DNA of 64,000 nucleotides from Viscum album (GCA_963277665.1 OY728133.1:390055962-390119961), one strand, 5' to 3'; counted from the first letter of the stretch, positions 12,165-25,779 are shown. Made by a program: numbers and translations. The notes: generated by a model not told the origin, from the sequence alone.

Positions 12165-14536
12165 AAGTGGATAACAACATATAGGCATATTATATAAAAG
12201 ATAGGTCTTATCCTAATGTACATGCACACACACACAAATCAATATATATATAATAATAATATATAATTATAATAACTAGATTATTAAACAAATTCATAAT
12301 CAATAGTAACCAATAATAGTGTATGACTGCATATAACCACTATAGATAGTGTAAAGTACAATCCCATCCACAATAAAATATGTCCAAATAAATAATTAGT
12401 AAAAAAAAATTCCATGAACACAACCTCCATACTCTGAAAAATGGTCCAACTAACACCACTTCTAGGTACTACTATGCACCACCCACACCTAGTCCACATT
12501 TTAACTATTGCACTCCCAATCTTCAACATAAGACTTGGAATGTTTGTAAAGATCCCATACAGGGGTGAGTATATAGATATATTGTAAGACATACCAGTAT
12601 CACCAAATATATAAATCATAAAAAATGATTCAAATCTAAACCATAATCAATAAGGTAACAGAAAAATAACCTATATATTCTTATATAAAGGACTCAAGTT
12701 ATATAGTAAGGTCTCATCCCTCAAAACCATCCCAAATAATTATACATGACTTCGAATTACCACAAGACAAATGGACTATCATTATGCATAACCTATTTAT
12801 ATCAATAGCATAGTATATTGTTTATATATTAGCAAGGGGGGACACATACTCTAGTGGAGGATTTTTCATCCTTTCCAAGATCATTAAATATGTGGTTATG
12901 AAATCGGCATATAGAGGATGTCATACTCCATAATAGGGGGTGTGATACCAATCCTATCTAATTTGTAGATAGAGGGTCATATTACCCAAACCTATGGGTG
13001 GGAAATATCAAACCTACCTATTAATGGTCAGATTAAATACTACCCAAACATAACATGACCATCAAAAAGGGTTTTAATTTTACAAAGTGCCTGAAATCCA
13101 AGAATAATATCTATAAGGATGATGTAGTCAATTATGGTCACTACCCTATGTTACACATATATTTCATAAAAATAATGGACACTATAACATTCTATAAGAA
13201 ACAAAATACATGATGGGTTACTCACATTCCAAAATTTGAGTTTGAACATGAAATATGGATATATGGTGGTTTTGGGAGAGGTATGTGGCATGTATCTTAG
13301 AGTACACGGTGTGTGGCCTCTAAGTTTTCTTTCCAATTTAATGGAACCCATATTACATTTAAATATACTTGTACATAGTGTGTCAGATGAGGTATATGGC
13401 GTGTAAAACTAAAAGGGGAATGTGGTGTGTCTCATGCCACCTGAGTCATGTTCCACCAAGGGTACATGGTGTGTAGTCTTGATATACAAGGCATGTGAGG
13501 CCATCTGGGTTCTTGAATGTGTCCCTCTTATATGCGATAAGATAGAAAATTAGGGTAACATGGTGTGTGGATATGTTTATTTGCTATGTAATATTTTTAT
13601 CCACATGAAACTATATCTTCTATAATACCCACGTAACATGATGTGTTATCTTCTAAACTACAAGTTATATAGATGAAAATTTTATAGAGTGTTAATATTT
13701 CTCCTGTCACTATACCATGAGTACTAGATCCATCTCTTACCATCATTAAACTCTCAACCAATTCATTAACCACATCATCAATGTTATTTCCTCCTCTATA
13801 TATCAAATTTCAGACACTAATCCCCATAAACAAAACCACCTTTGATTGTACAATCCACCCAACCCCTAAAATACACCTCTTCTTAAAAACCTCTTATGTC
13901 ATCATCATATGATCATATTTAGTCACTAAAAATTCATCCACAACACTATAATACTTGGTTTCTAATTCACAATAGTGATATATGTAAATGTTTTCATATA
14001 GTGAAATGAATTGGTTAACCATAATATAAGAGTCACCGACTAAAAACAAAAATCCGTGATGAAAATACAAATAATGGAGTGTATAATATAGAAAACCAAC
14101 AAATTATATAGTCCAGAATGATCATGAAAAATCCATCCATTGAACATGAGTTAGAAATCAAATAATCTATAGAATAATAGAAATTATAATAAAAAAATTA
14201 TTATTCATAACTTTAGGAAAAATACTGAATTTATAGGGCCATTTCATGATCAAATATAGAATCAATACAAGGGAAATTAATCCGTGTTCACAAGAACATT
14301 AAATACAAGGTAAATTCATCAATAAAAGAATCTCTACCTGAAAAAGGATCGATCATTGGAGAAGGATGAACCTTATTCGTTGTCATTGGAAATGTCTAAG
14401 GCATTTTTGGATGATTTTCTTGATACTCCTTAATTGGTTTTCATTATATCCCCCATGGGGATCTTATCATATCTCACATGTTTATTAGGATAAAAATAGA
14501 TATTTTTCCAAACATGGTATAAATAGAGGTATTACA
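12165..14536 (-). mobile_element. 5' LTR of Ty3/gypsy element F
   Basis: On the minus strand the LTR starts TGTAATACCTC (at 14536) and ends next to the primer site near 12165, about 2.37 kb. TGTAAYACCYC starts are typical of plant Tekay-like LTRs. Inside it is a GT-rich stretch (13260-13600) with repeated GTGTGG and TACATGGTGTGT variants. The matching 3' LTR is not in the window. The reading frames at 12284-12619 and 13597-13806 lie inside the LTR and I take them as chance. Confidence 0.6.
12228..12272. repeat. CA and AT microsatellites
   Basis: A short ACACACAC run is followed by ATATATAT and AATAATAATA runs inside the LTR of element F. Confidence 0.65.
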
Positions 14537-14880
14537 ATGTTAAGAGGTAATAAATAAAAATTAAATTAATTATTTAATAAATAGTTTTTAATCCATTAGT
14601 GATTGTTTTTTATTATAGGGTTCAGTGTGAATGAAAATTTTGTTTCATATAGGATAAGTCTCATATATTAGACTCAATAGTGGTATCAGTTTCCCCCATA
14701 TGAGACTCTAATCAAGAGATACAACATTATTTATGAATATACTCCTTCATAATCAATAAAATATTAATATTATTTTATTTAGACTATATCAATATTCCAA
14801 TAAAACTCTTTATTTGATCAAAAATTGTAAATAAAATAGGGAAATTTTGTTAATATTAAAATGTTTTAAACATAAAAACA
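14537..14880. other. Short spacer with a perfect 10-bp inverted repeat
   Basis: AGTCTCATAT at 14657-14666 pairs exactly with ATATGAGACT at 14698-14707, with a 31-base loop that contains TGGTATCAG (14681-14689). The rest of the spacer is AT-rich with no readable coding. The loop motif matches the core of an initiator-Met primer site, so this may be the edge of a further decayed retroelement. Confidence 0.5.
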
Positions 14881-17433
14881 AGAGTTATTACAGGTCACGT
14901 ATCATTATCCTCTAAGATTGAAATAGTTTGGTTTCTATTCTAATGATATTTATTATATCTACCTAAATATTCAACTTCTAATCTATTTATTTTTCATTTT
15001 ATACAACCTCCCCATTTTCATAGGTCTCATCATATTCAATTTCAATAGGGTTTTGTTCAATTTTATATTGTATAAGACCGTATTTTCAATAAATTTTAAA
15101 TTATTTTTACACTATAGTAGTATAAAGCCTTCTGAATTATTTTTTCAAATATTTATACCCCTTTAAAATTGTTTGATATCCCTAGAAGACTCTCCCTTCT
15201 ACATTATCATCAAAATTACCCAATATTATATTTTTAATATTAAAAAATTAAGTACTACCAAACACATGAAAGTAGTCTAACATGGGTTTTATTTTATAAC
15301 AAATCTCATAGAAATTCACAATATTTTTTTCTTATAATTCTTTTATTTTGAATGTATGTAGCTATACAAAATGCTTCCCTCTAATAAAATTTTGAGAGGG
15401 TATGTTTTGCTAACATGGTTTCCCCATTTCTACCAAACACATATTTTTTACTCTAGAAAGTCTATTTTAATGGGGTGTGTATAGAGTTTTGTAAAAATTA
15501 TTTATACCATGTTTTTATGGTTTGATTCAAATTAATTGCTTCTGAATTAATTCCCATTTCTTGAACTAAATTTAATAATGTTCATCTAAAAATATATCTT
15601 AGTTAGCCTTTTAATGATTTTAAACAAATCCACTAGCACATTGTTGTGTTTTAGAAAGCCACATTGGTGATTATTTTGTAGAAATTATAAAATATTATAA
15701 ATAAAGGATATATTTTAATGTATTTGTGTCTTAGGTTTCCACACAAATTTTAATGTATCAAATCATGATTCTTGGTGGTTATAATTTCAACTCTTTTATA
15801 AATAACTTAGTAAATTTTCCATTTTAATAAGGTCTCAGTAATTTCTACAATTTATATTTTAAGTTGGATAAAGTCCCTATATAAATCTCATTTATAGATA
15901 TTTGTCACAATCCATAAACAATGATGGCCCAACCTTCTCTAACATAATTTATTTTCATCCTATAAACTCAAGTAGTAATAGTTCTTTAGATCTCCACTCT
16001 GAATTTGATTTCCACATTCCCCTTCACATATACTAAAAATAATTTCATCAAGTATTTTGTATATGATTCGGTATTTCCTAATAAAAAAACTCCATTCCCT
16101 AAATCTGACAACTGACTTTTACTTTACTAGTTATGTTTGAACCCATCGACAAAAAACATTTTTTTACTTCAGTTTTTAAACCATGATTTTAGAAATTCCA
16201 AATCAAATTATATTTAGATACCATTCATTAATATATAAGATAAAAACACAATAATTTTATAAAATATTTTATCATTTTTTATCCTTAGTTGTGTGTGATG
16301 AGCATCCACTACCTAGGATCTATATATTTTTCCTCCTCCTATCCTAGGGGTCCACTTCTCTAATGAGTGAACTCTCTACCTTGGTTTTCTTTTGATACTT
16401 GTTTTTTTCTATAACCTGATATTACATACCTATAATCATTATTAAACAGTTATCACTATCGTAAAGTTACTAGTAACTTCTTATAAGAATCATTGTAAGT
16501 CTATTAAACTTGTTCTTTATAGGCATCATTAAAAGTATTTCACTTATATATTTACTTCTCAAAGATTTATTTCTTATAACATCAGAGTATCTCCCCCAAA
16601 ATTTTTAAATTATTTATTTCTATGGTAGAGACATATTATTAAATAATACGTAGTATGTATACCCAAATCACCCAAAAATTGGAAATATCCCCTTAAATGA
16701 ATGATACAAGAAGCTTATGGATCTATAAGTGAAAATATGTTTGCTATCATGGTGAAACATCATCCTTACTCAATATAGATTTATGGATATTTTGATTCAC
16801 ATGACCATTATCAATAAATTTAGCTATATTTTTCATCTTATCATGGTTTTTCTCAATTAATGTTTTATTAGATTATCATTTCGAGCCCCTTTATAATCTA
16901 TAATAGATTTAGAATTTTCATATATAGAATGTGCATATTTTACCTCAGTTGATGAAAAATATTTTTAAGAGCTATTTGATGGATTAGTTTTCACATCAAT
17001 ATATTTTTAAAAGACACTCCTCATCATTTCAAGGAACTTATTAAACTTAAGATACATTGATTCTGTATGATTACGTTTTTTTTCTTTATCATGAATCTTC
17101 TGTTAAAATTCTCTTATAATTATTTTCTGTTCAAATACTTTCACCTTTAGAATATGGATCTCCTCAATGTGACAATTTTCTCTAATAAAATTACCATATT
17201 AATATTTACACATCGTGATCACATCCTTATTAAGATATTTTAATTCTTTCTTTAGTTGATTATATATTTAAATACAATCCTGAAGTTCATTTTTTCACAT
17301 GTGCACCATATAAGTCACATATGCTTCTTTCTATCCTTCATAACATGAATTTTGTCTATTTTTCTCATCTCGTGTGTCCCTCTAGACATTAACTCCTAGT
17401 TCTAGTGCTCATATACACGTAATTTAGATACTC
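14880..17433 (-). pseudogene. Ty1/copia gag-pol remnant
   Basis: On the minus strand a Ty1/copia polyprotein can be followed in order. A lysine/glutamate-rich, coiled-coil-like gag part occupies about 16980-17430. A GAG-pre-integrase segment reads DGFKHN..SKSQLSDLGNGVF (about 16090-16170), matching the copia G-L-K-H-N-L-L-S-I-S-Q-L-C motif. An integrase C-terminal part reads REAFCIATYIQNKRIIRKK (about 15330-15395), then a H-V-F-G-like block and GRESSRDIKQF..GI (about 15155-15210), matching the copia EGIFLGYS region. RT and RNase H are not found, so the 3' part is missing. Stops are frequent. Confidence 0.75.
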
Positions 17434-17445
17434 TATTTGATACCA
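17434..17445 (-). other. Primer binding site of the copia remnant
   Basis: The minus strand reads TGGTATCAAATA, close to the TGGTATCAGAGC site for initiator-Met tRNA. It sits directly upstream of the copia gag remnant on that strand. Confidence 0.55.
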
Positions 17446-18358
17446 TTTATAAAATAAAAGATATTTGTTTAATTAAAAAATTAATAATGATTATTAAATC
17501 TCTTACATCCCAATGATACTTTTAGGTTTAGAGTATTTGATAATTAAAAAATAAAATAACTAATAAATCCCATGTTCTTTTTATTAAGAGTACTTTTATT
17601 TTTTCGTTACATATAAAACTAATTGATCTATATTGAGTATTTAAAATCTCCCATATATTATTTTACACATCCTATCATTCTAAAAAGGTTATGTGTATTA
17701 CATTTCTTCATAACCTGGGTAAATGGAAAAAAATAAGGGGTGATATCAAACGATCAATAAGTGAAAAATACACTGGAGTAAATCATTTCATAAACATGTC
17801 ATAAATATAATGGAAAGAATAATTAAATAGTATGAATCCATAATAAACTGAAAATTGATAGATTTATATATCCATAAAAATAAATGAAAACATTTATATC
17901 CATAATAATGATCTCATACTGATGGAATGACAAATCTTTAACATCAAAAAAATTCTTTCAAGGCCTTGTTCTATAATACTATCCTGTTATGGGAATATGC
18001 ATACACCAAACCCCAACCTGTTTTGTCTATAGAGACCTCTTGATTCATCAAGGGGATATATAATTCTAGTCCTCACACTTCACCTATTTAGTCTAATTAA
18101 TTTACTATAAGTTTCAAAAATACTTTTCAAACCATTCTCTAATGAACCTATTACTAAATAAAAACATGTATATATTTATAATGAAAGATATATAACATCA
18201 ATAAAAAATAAACCAATATTAGAAATAAATTCTTTTCCCCATGCCAATAAAAGAGATACCATGATCATAACCCATTCAGATAAATAAGGTGGATGGTCAA
18301 TTAATAAGTAGTCAATTTTCCATTAAACATCCCTGTTAGAATAAAAATATACAAAAGT
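17446..18358 (-). mobile_element. Probable 5' LTR of the copia remnant, cut by element A
   Basis: By position this is the LTR next to the copia primer site on the minus strand. It ends abruptly where element A begins. I could not identify its outer terminus, and no clear continuation is seen beyond the right end of A. The assignment rests on order, not on a matched LTR pair. Confidence 0.35.
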
Positions 18359-21011
18359 TGTAACAACCCTAACAGTTATAAAGAAAATTCCCCCATTAAT
18401 TTTATTAAATGACTTATTATGTAATATGGTTAGAGAAAACACATGAACTCCATTATATACTATTGGATTTAAAATACCATTATGTATCATTACCATTTAT
18501 AATATAGCCATTGAACAATAATCACATGAGTAGTATAATTATAGGGTTTTAACAAATCCAACTATCACAAACAATGTAAGTGATGTCATAAACCTGTAGG
18601 ATCGTACCCTATGAAACCCATCTGTCAATGATTTCAAGGGAGATATCATTTAAAGGATTTTCCCTTCACCAATCTCAAACATAGATCCTATAAATTAATC
18701 ATAAGTGAAATAGACTATGAGACAAGTTCAAGCTCATCAAGATCACAACCCAAACAATGTTCACCGAACCACCCCATGAAAGTCCCACCATCCTAAAGCT
18801 TACTCTTAAAGGGTTTTATGGTATATCAAAGGTATATATATCACAACCCTAGAATATTTATTATATAATTTATTTGTATATAATAATGAATATATTTTCA
18901 TCACAATATAAATGTTTATTATTTTGATAATATAAAACAAGAATACTATTTTTGGGTGATATTAAAATTCGATAAAGGAATATATTTTTTGAATTAATGC
19001 ATTTTTTAAATACATAATATTTTAATAGAATATTATTATTAAATAATTTTTTATTAAATATAAAATTTTATATAGTTTTTATGAATTCAAATGTTCTTTT
19101 TATAAGGTTTAAAAACTATTGTTATAAAAAACCCATCAGTTCTCAATGAATATCGATCATTATTTTAAAAGTTAAAATGAAAATATTCAGAAAATAATTT
19201 TATTTAAATGAATATTACCTTTTGAATCAATGTTTTCAAATCATACAATGGTGATTTTTTATAATTTTCTAAGATAGTCAAATTTTCAGGTAATGATTAA
19301 ATATCATATAAATATACAGTGTGTATTATGACATCATAATGAACCAAAAAATTATGTAATAAATACTATAATTTTTATCATCGACCAAATATTTGTTTCC
19401 CATTAATATAATTTTATTTTAAGTTTATTATAAAAAAATTTATAGATCCATTATGAATCCTTGAAAGCATATAATATATTTTAAGATTTTAAATTCAATT
19501 ATTTAAGAGTGTGACTCACCTCCACAATAGAAAAGACATTATTTTAATATGTTCATACATTTGGATAATAAAATAATTAAAACCTACCCTATTTGGTAGA
19601 AAAAATGGGAAAATCCATGGAAAGGATTTTTTTAAATTTCAATATATAGAGTCCAAAACCAATGTTTTGAAATATTAAAGAATTCCCCTCTCTTTTCCTA
19701 TATAAACCCATCTATGCTCCAATTTATCTTCACTAAAAATACATGGATCACATAAGTACTCTTACCTACCCTCTCTATAATCCTTTTAAGTCACTTCAAG
19801 CTCACAATAATCCCCTTTTGAAGCTTTTGGAGTCACGCACTCAAGTAAGGGATCTTATCCTTTATCCTCTTTATTAAAGTATCTTCTTTAACTTATGTAT
19901 TTTGTCTTAATTTACATATGATGGGATAAGTTATTACATATCCTCCATGATAACTATTTTATTCCCAAATGACTTGAGACCCCTCTCTCTCTCATCAACC
20001 CATTTTATTAATTTTTAAGTGGTGTCATTATGCTGCCAAAATTTTGTAAGGGATCCTCTCTTTCTCCACTTTATTCAAGAATACTATTCATTTTATGACC
20101 TTTTATTTTCAATTACTAATGTTGGGGTATGTTTTTACACATGAATCAAACATCCCATATTATTTCTAAAGGAAGAGGTACCCATTTTACTCTCATTTAT
20201 CCTTCTCATTAATATTTATGTGCTCCCATTATGCTGCCAAAAATTAACCGCGCGAATCCACCACAAAAAAACATTGTAATGAGTTCCCATACCCAATTCC
20301 TACCAATGTTTATCACATTTTTGAACTAATACTCATTTTATTGGGTACTTAAATGTATTTATTCCATAATAATTGATCTTGGAATAAAATATTAGGATAA
20401 AATCAATCCATGGTTTATAATTTATGTTTCACACTTAAGCATTAGAGTGAAATGTATGTGATGGGTGCACCCAGAATTATATAGTGATCTAATGCATTAG
20501 AGAATGTTTACAATAATGATACATCATTCTGGGATATAGAGTTAACCTGATTCATATATGGTTCTTTTTATATCATGATGTCTTAGAATCTAGTGTTGAC
20601 CTATTTTTATGATGTAGTGTTTTAGGTTGTTGCCAAATTTACCATGTTATGATTATCATGCTATAACATGCCTTTTTATTCATGTTCCTTTTATTCCCCA
20701 CTTATATTCCTATTCTCTAACATGAATTACATTCTTCATGTTATTCTTTGTTTATTACCTTGCTGTTCTTTATACCTCACCCCTTCCTTATGTATTTCCA
20801 AGGTTATCCCAAGAAATTTTAAGTACGTTGGAACAGTTCAAGTGTGTCAAAGAAGTTTTGAATAATGTTGATTTATTATATGTTATAAAACTATTTTTTA
20901 ATGTACCAAATTCCCAAAGAAACTATATTTCATAGTCTTATGGTTTATATTAAGATTAATCTGATATAATAAATGAGGTTTCAATGTGTAATAAAGAGTA
21001 GGGTTATTATA
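18359..21011 (+). repeat. 5' LTR of element A
   Basis: This starts TGTAACAACCCTA and ends GGGTTATTATA just before the primer site. It is 2,653 bp, the same length as the 3' copy. Shared landmarks are a pyrimidine patch and TATA box (19685-19706), a donor-like CAAGTAAGG (19843-19850), the TACCTCACCCC block (20773-20783) and an acceptor-like TATTTCCAAG (20793-20802). Reading frames at 20668-20935 lie in this LTR and are chance. Confidence 0.9.
19685..19706 (+). promoter_or_regulatory. Pyrimidine patch and TATA box, 5' LTR of A
   Basis: CCCCTCTCTTTTCCTATATAAA is a plant-type core promoter: a pyrimidine-rich run directly followed by TATATAAA. The same arrangement occurs at the matching place in the 3' LTR and in the LTRs of B, D and E. 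Transcription would start about 30 bp downstream. Confidence 0.7.
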
Positions 21012-21025
21012 GTTAGTATCAGAGG
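21012..21025 (+). other. Primer binding site of element A
   Basis: GTTAGTATCAGAGG matches TTGGTATCAGAGC at 11 of 13 positions (from 21013), so the primer is initiator-Met tRNA. It abuts the LTR end, which fixes that boundary. Confidence 0.8.
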
Positions 21026-21699
21026 AAAACGTTAGATATTTTGTGGATTTGGATTAGAAAACTGTAGAGAAAGATTAATGGAAAATAATAATTATATGAA
21101 AAAATACCTAAATTTTAATTAATATAGAGTAAATGGTTTATCAGGAAAATAGATCCCTTTTTGGATAGCACAAAATGATTTGGTTCTAAAACACATGTAC
21201 CTAGGAGTAATAACTCTGACATGGTGTCTTGAGTCTGAATTGGGGTAACCTGGTACACAAAAATGGACCTTACTACACACCTGGGTTGACACTCCTAAGA
21301 GATTTGATTTGTTAAATTCATAAGCTTTTTATGAACCAGTATTATGTGAACAAAAAAAGTCCCATAAGAGTATATATTAATAAATAGATCATGGATAATT
21401 TATATTGAAGCTTATAAATTCATAAATTAAGGAATAAATTGTATGTTATAATTTATCCATTTAATTTAATTAAATTACAATTTATGTGTTTAAAATATTA
21501 AATATACTCATCCGGTATTTTTCCTTTTTTTCTAACCAATGGATAGAAATATATGGAATCAGGTATAAAATCAATGTGAAGGTAAATGTGATGAATGGCC
21601 AGTTGATATCCCCAAACTGATGGGAGAAATAATTGTGAAATTTATTATGATACTCTCTCAGCTGAATCTTGTTGTGAATGGGATCTTTGATCAAGATGA
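21026..21699 (+). other. Untranslated leader of element A
   Basis: This is the stretch between primer site and first readable gag. A TGG-ACC-rich patch at 21180-21300 contains several CCTGGT-like words. I see no coding. Confidence 0.4.
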
Positions 21700-22430
21700 G
21701 CATAAAAATCCCCCAAAGATAGAGTAATTTTTAATCAATCCCTTTATACTATAAAGGCCTCCATGTTTCAATGGATCAACTACATTGAGAAGATCTTATT
21801 TATCCTTCAATGTTATGAATAAGAGAATGTTATACTAGATGTTTATTATATGAACGGTTAAGCTAATAAGTGGTGGATATTGATCAAAAATATGAAGCAT
21901 GGGGAAGAGATGAAATTCAGTGGGTGAAAGGATTTCTAGAAAATGTTTTCTAATAAACATTTTCCTCATACTTAAAATCTTAAAATGGAAACGTATTTCC
22001 TTTACCTTAACAAAAAATATGATGAGTCTATTAGGGAGTATGAGACACACATTAAAAAAATTGCATGATACAAATTCATATTTTTTGTTACCCCTGAATG
22101 CAAGGGTGACCACTTATTTGGTGGTCTAAAACATTGCTTATAAAAAGACCTATCAATACGCGAGTTTGACCATTATGAGAAAATTTTACAATGTTCCCTT
22201 AAACCTGAAATGGAGATCATAAAATCTCAAGGTTATCATGAGGATATGAAGTGGAAAGTGGAATTTAATTTTTACAGTCAGATGGAGAAATCTAACGGTG
22301 CCAAGAAATTTCAAAATCCCTCTTAGAAAATGTGTACAAATAAGAACCCTTGAAATTGCATAAAAGGGATGACGAATTGTTTTAGGTGTGGGAAGAAAAG
22401 GAACTTATCCAATGATTGCTGATAGGAGAA
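21700..22430 (+). pseudogene. gag remnant of element A
   Basis: The translation follows plant Ty3/gypsy gag: WINYIEKILFILQCYE, ANKWWILIKNM (about 21865), KHFPHT..LKMETYFLYLNKKYDESIREYE (about 21955-22040), HYEKILQCSLKPEME (about 22170-22215), and a zinc knuckle NCFRCGKKRNLSNDC (about 22377-22422). In the knuckle the His is replaced by Asn, so the CCHC site is broken. Several stops and one frameshift are present. Confidence 0.8.
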
Positions 22431-23029
22431 ACCTATTATAGTGATGGGGTAAATGAATTCTCCAGTCAACTCCTAATGCATTTTGTTTCTAAAACTATAA
22501 CTAACGATGACACTTTCCAAACCAATTCACAAATTCAAGTGTTATTGAAGAGAGAAAAAACCTCCAAGGTAGAAAGGGTGATCTATTTAAATTACTACTA
22601 CTGAGGTGGATCCCAAAAACAAAGTGGTGACTACGATGCCATTTATTCATTTTAGAATAGAAAATTTACTTTATTTATTCTAGTTCTATGCATTCCTTCA
22701 TATCACAAAACATTAGCAGAATTATCCAACGCCATCACAAATAATAAAGGTTTATGTTTCAATGATAATAGAAATTGGTAAATTATTGAATCCCAAGTAT
22801 TTGTTATAATTTGATGCAATTAAAAGCATGGATTGAATTTTCCTATATAAATCCAACATAAACTTCCTCCATAATAAAATCACTCTCCATATTGAGAATT
22901 AACCACAGATTCGATATAAGTGAAAGGATGAGGATGAATCTTGTTTGGCACCATCATATTAACATGGATATTATTTCCCTATGAGAAAGAATACCTAGCT
23001 AAAATGATTGATTCTAATGAAATAACCAT
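22431..23029 (+). pseudogene. Protease region remnant of element A
   Basis: This lies between the gag zinc knuckle and RT. A segment near 22780-22830 could correspond to the region around the protease C-terminus, but no D-S/T-G active site can be read. The assignment is by position. Confidence 0.45.
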
Positions 23030-23870
23030 CCTCAAAGATATACCTATTGTGTGGGAATATGTTGATGTGTTTCCTGAGGAATTTCCTAGTCCTCCTCTAA
23101 GCCGAGAGGTCAAATTCTCAATCGACCATATACCATGGGTGTTGTCATTATCCAAGACTCCATATATAATTGCTATTGTAGAACTTGATGAGATGAAGAA
23201 ACACTATAGTAGAATCTATATAAAGGTTTCATAATCCCAAGGGATTTTCCATGGGGTTCATAAGTACTCTTCTTTAAGAATAAGTTTGGATCATGTTCCC
23301 TTGAATTGTTTATCATGATATCAACAATATCATGAAAAATAACAAGTATCATCTTCCATGGATTGATGATTTTTTTTTCAATCAGCTGTGTGAAGAATAA
23401 TACTTTTCTAAGGTGGATATTTGGTTGGGATATTTCCAATTAATAGTGAATAAGGTAGATATCCCTAAGACCTACATTCATATAAGGTACATAAACTATC
23501 AGTTCATAGTAATTCAATTCTAACTCACTGATACTCCAATAATATTTATGAACTTGATGAATAGAGTCTTTAGATATTACCTAGAAAAAAAAATTAAGTA
23601 TTTATAGATTATATTATAATATACTCTTAAATAAATGGGTATCATGAGTAGTATCTAATTACTATGATAAATAAATTGAGAAAGTAGAATCTTTATGAAA
23701 AGTACATCAAATGAGAGTTCGGATTGAAGGAAGTCTCTTTATTTGGGCATATCATCACAAGTAATTGGATATCTATGGACTCTTCAAAAATATATGTAAT
23801 TGAAAGAAATGTTTGTTCTAATATCTATGATATATATCTGTAGTTTTCGTATATTATTTGGGTATTATCA
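23030..23870 (+). pseudogene. Reverse transcriptase remnant of element A
   Basis: An uninterrupted lead-in at 22941-23234 reads KDIPIVWEYVDVFPEEFPSP and REVKFSIDHIPWVLSLSKTPY, which is the diagnostic segment joining protease and RT in Tekay-like pol. Downstream, across frameshifts, come KITSIIFHGLMIFF (the region preceding F-S-K-I-D-L), a MNLMNRVF-like piece (about 23550-23575) and remnants of the IDDILIYS block near 23610. The catalytic YIDD is not intact. The frame at 23173-23439 on the other strand is a shadow. Confidence 0.85.
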
Positions 23871-24019
23871 TTTATTTTTGAGAAATTTATTGTGATTTTC
23901 AAACCCTCTTACTAAGATAACTCGAAATGGAGTCAAGATTTCTTAGAATGGTGAATGAGAAAATATCCTAAAGGAGTTAAATAAGAGTCTTATCAATTCT
24001 TCAATTCTCATACTACCCA

Positions 24020-24380
24020 CAAGTGGAATTCTTTTTATGGTATTTAGCGATTCTTCAAAGAAGGGATTGGGTTGTGTGTTAATGAAAAATGAAAAAGTCA
24101 TATACTATGCTTCAAGGAAGTCGAAAGTCGATGAACAGAACTAATCAACACATGATATGGAGATGGATGCAATGATCTTCACTTTGAATATTTCGTGGAA
24201 TTATATAATTGGGGATAAGTGTGAAATATATACAGATAAAAAATCCTCAAGTATATATTCACATAAAAATAAGTGAATATGTGCCAGCAGAGATGGTTAG
24301 AACAGATCAAAGACTATGACTGCTCAATTCACTACCATATAGAGAAATTGAATAATGTTAAAGATGATATAAGAATAAGG
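24020..24380 (+). pseudogene. RNase H remnant of element A
   Basis: The stretch FSDSSKKGLGCVLMKNEKVIYYASRK is readable without a stop (about 24045-24122). It is followed by STHDMEMDAMIFTL and CEIYTD, matching the T-H-D-L-E-L and D-H-K-S motifs. QRWLEQIKDYDCSIHY (about 24283-24330) follows, in the tether segment before integrase. The first Asp of the active site (SDSS) and the Glu of DMEMDA are present. Later stops show the gene is dead. Confidence 0.85.
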
Positions 24381-24689
24381 GATATGGTAATTCTATAATT
24401 TATTATAATTTAGAGGGATACGATCTTCTTATATTTAGAAAATATTGACATGGGAATCATAAAGGAAAGAATATCATTAATCTTTTCACAAGTGATTTCT
24501 GAACCGTCTCTTTTGGAGAAGATAAAGGATGCTCAAATAGATGATGTGGGAATTCCAAAGAAAGTGGAAACTATAAGTAAAGGTAAATCCTCATATATAA
24601 ATGTTAATGAATAAGTAATTTTGATATTTGGGTCAAGATTATGTCTTCCATCAAATCACGAGTAAAAGAAATAACTATTGGATGATGCA

Positions 24690-25760
24690 CATAGTTTGAA
24701 TTTATCCATTCACCCATATAGAAAAAAGATGTATCAAGATCCCTGAGAAAACTATTGGTGGGAAAATATGAAGAACGATTTTGTGGAATATACATCCAGA
24801 TGTCATCTATGTAAGCAAGTGAAGTCTAAATGGAAAATGTATAAGGGTTGATGTAACCATTTCCCATACCTATATAAAAATGGGAAAACATCACCATGGA
24901 CTTTGTCATATCAGTTCCAAATAGATCTATGGGAAACAATGCAATTTGGGTTGTGGTGTATTTTTTTATAAATATTTTACACTTCATTGAAATTTGAGAA
25001 GATTTCTCGCTAGATAAACATGCGCTGATATAAATTAGAGAAGTGGTATGGAAACATGTAGTACCACAATCTATTTTATCCAGTCAAGATTCAAGATTCA
25101 CCTCCAAGTTATAGAAATGTATCCAACACGATCTAAACACTAATCTGAAATTTAGTATGGCCTATCATCCCCTAACTGATGGTCAGTCTGAGAAAACTAT
25201 CTAGACACTTGATGAAATGTTGATATCATGCTTAATCTACGTGAAAGGAGGATGGGATCAATGTGTTCCTTTGTTTGAGTTATCTTACAATAATATTTTC
25301 CAATCAAGCATAAAAATGGATTTCTATAAAGCCCATGGTAATATGTGCAGGATACTAGAATTCTAGGAAGAAGTTGGGGAACAAAAAAATCTAGGTCATA
25401 AAATTGTCATGGAAATGGTGGAAAAGGTCAAGATCATTCAACATCACATCAAGGATACTCAGAGTCGACAGAAAAGATACACTAACATTCATTGAAGATA
25501 ACTAGAGTTTGATGAATGATACATGGTATTCCAATGCATATATCCATTGAATAAAGTGATGGTATTTCGGAAGAATGTAAATATTTGTCCAAGATACATC
25601 ATTCCCTTTGAGATCCTTGATCGCATAAGAGTGGTGGATTATCGAATAGCACTCCTAAATAACCTATCTCAAGTACATGATGTATTCCAGGTATCCCTCT
25701 TGATAAATTATATACCTTACCAATCACATGTACTCAATCCATATGTAGTACCACTATAGA
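24690..25760 (+). pseudogene. Integrase remnant of element A
   Basis: The HHCC zinc domain is legible at about 24690-24830: HSLNLSIHPYRKKMYQDP, then WW, then FVEYTSRCHLCKQVK. The catalytic core follows. TMDFV-like sequence with the first Asp is near 24897, SSQDSRFTS with the second Asp near 25085, and TDGQSEKTI with the Glu near 25190. An open piece at 25523-25759 carries the C-terminal PRYIIPFEILDRIRVVDYRI and VHDVFQVSLL motifs. Stops separate the parts. Confidence 0.9.
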
Positions 25761-25779
25761 ATGACCTCTAATGTGAGTA

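Noticed and set aside
12284..12619. 111-codon minus-strand frame
   Set aside because: It falls inside the LTR of element F, with no recognisable motif and no relative among the element proteins.
18202..18250. ACCAATATT...CCCATGCCAATAAA left of A resembles ACCAATATTTTTTCCCATGTCAATAAA right of A
   Set aside because: This could mean A inserted in a duplicated segment, but the similarity is about 25 bp of low-complexity sequence and does not extend.
20668..20935. Two overlapping 65-codon frames
   Set aside because: They lie in the 5' LTR of A and are not open in the 3' LTR copy.
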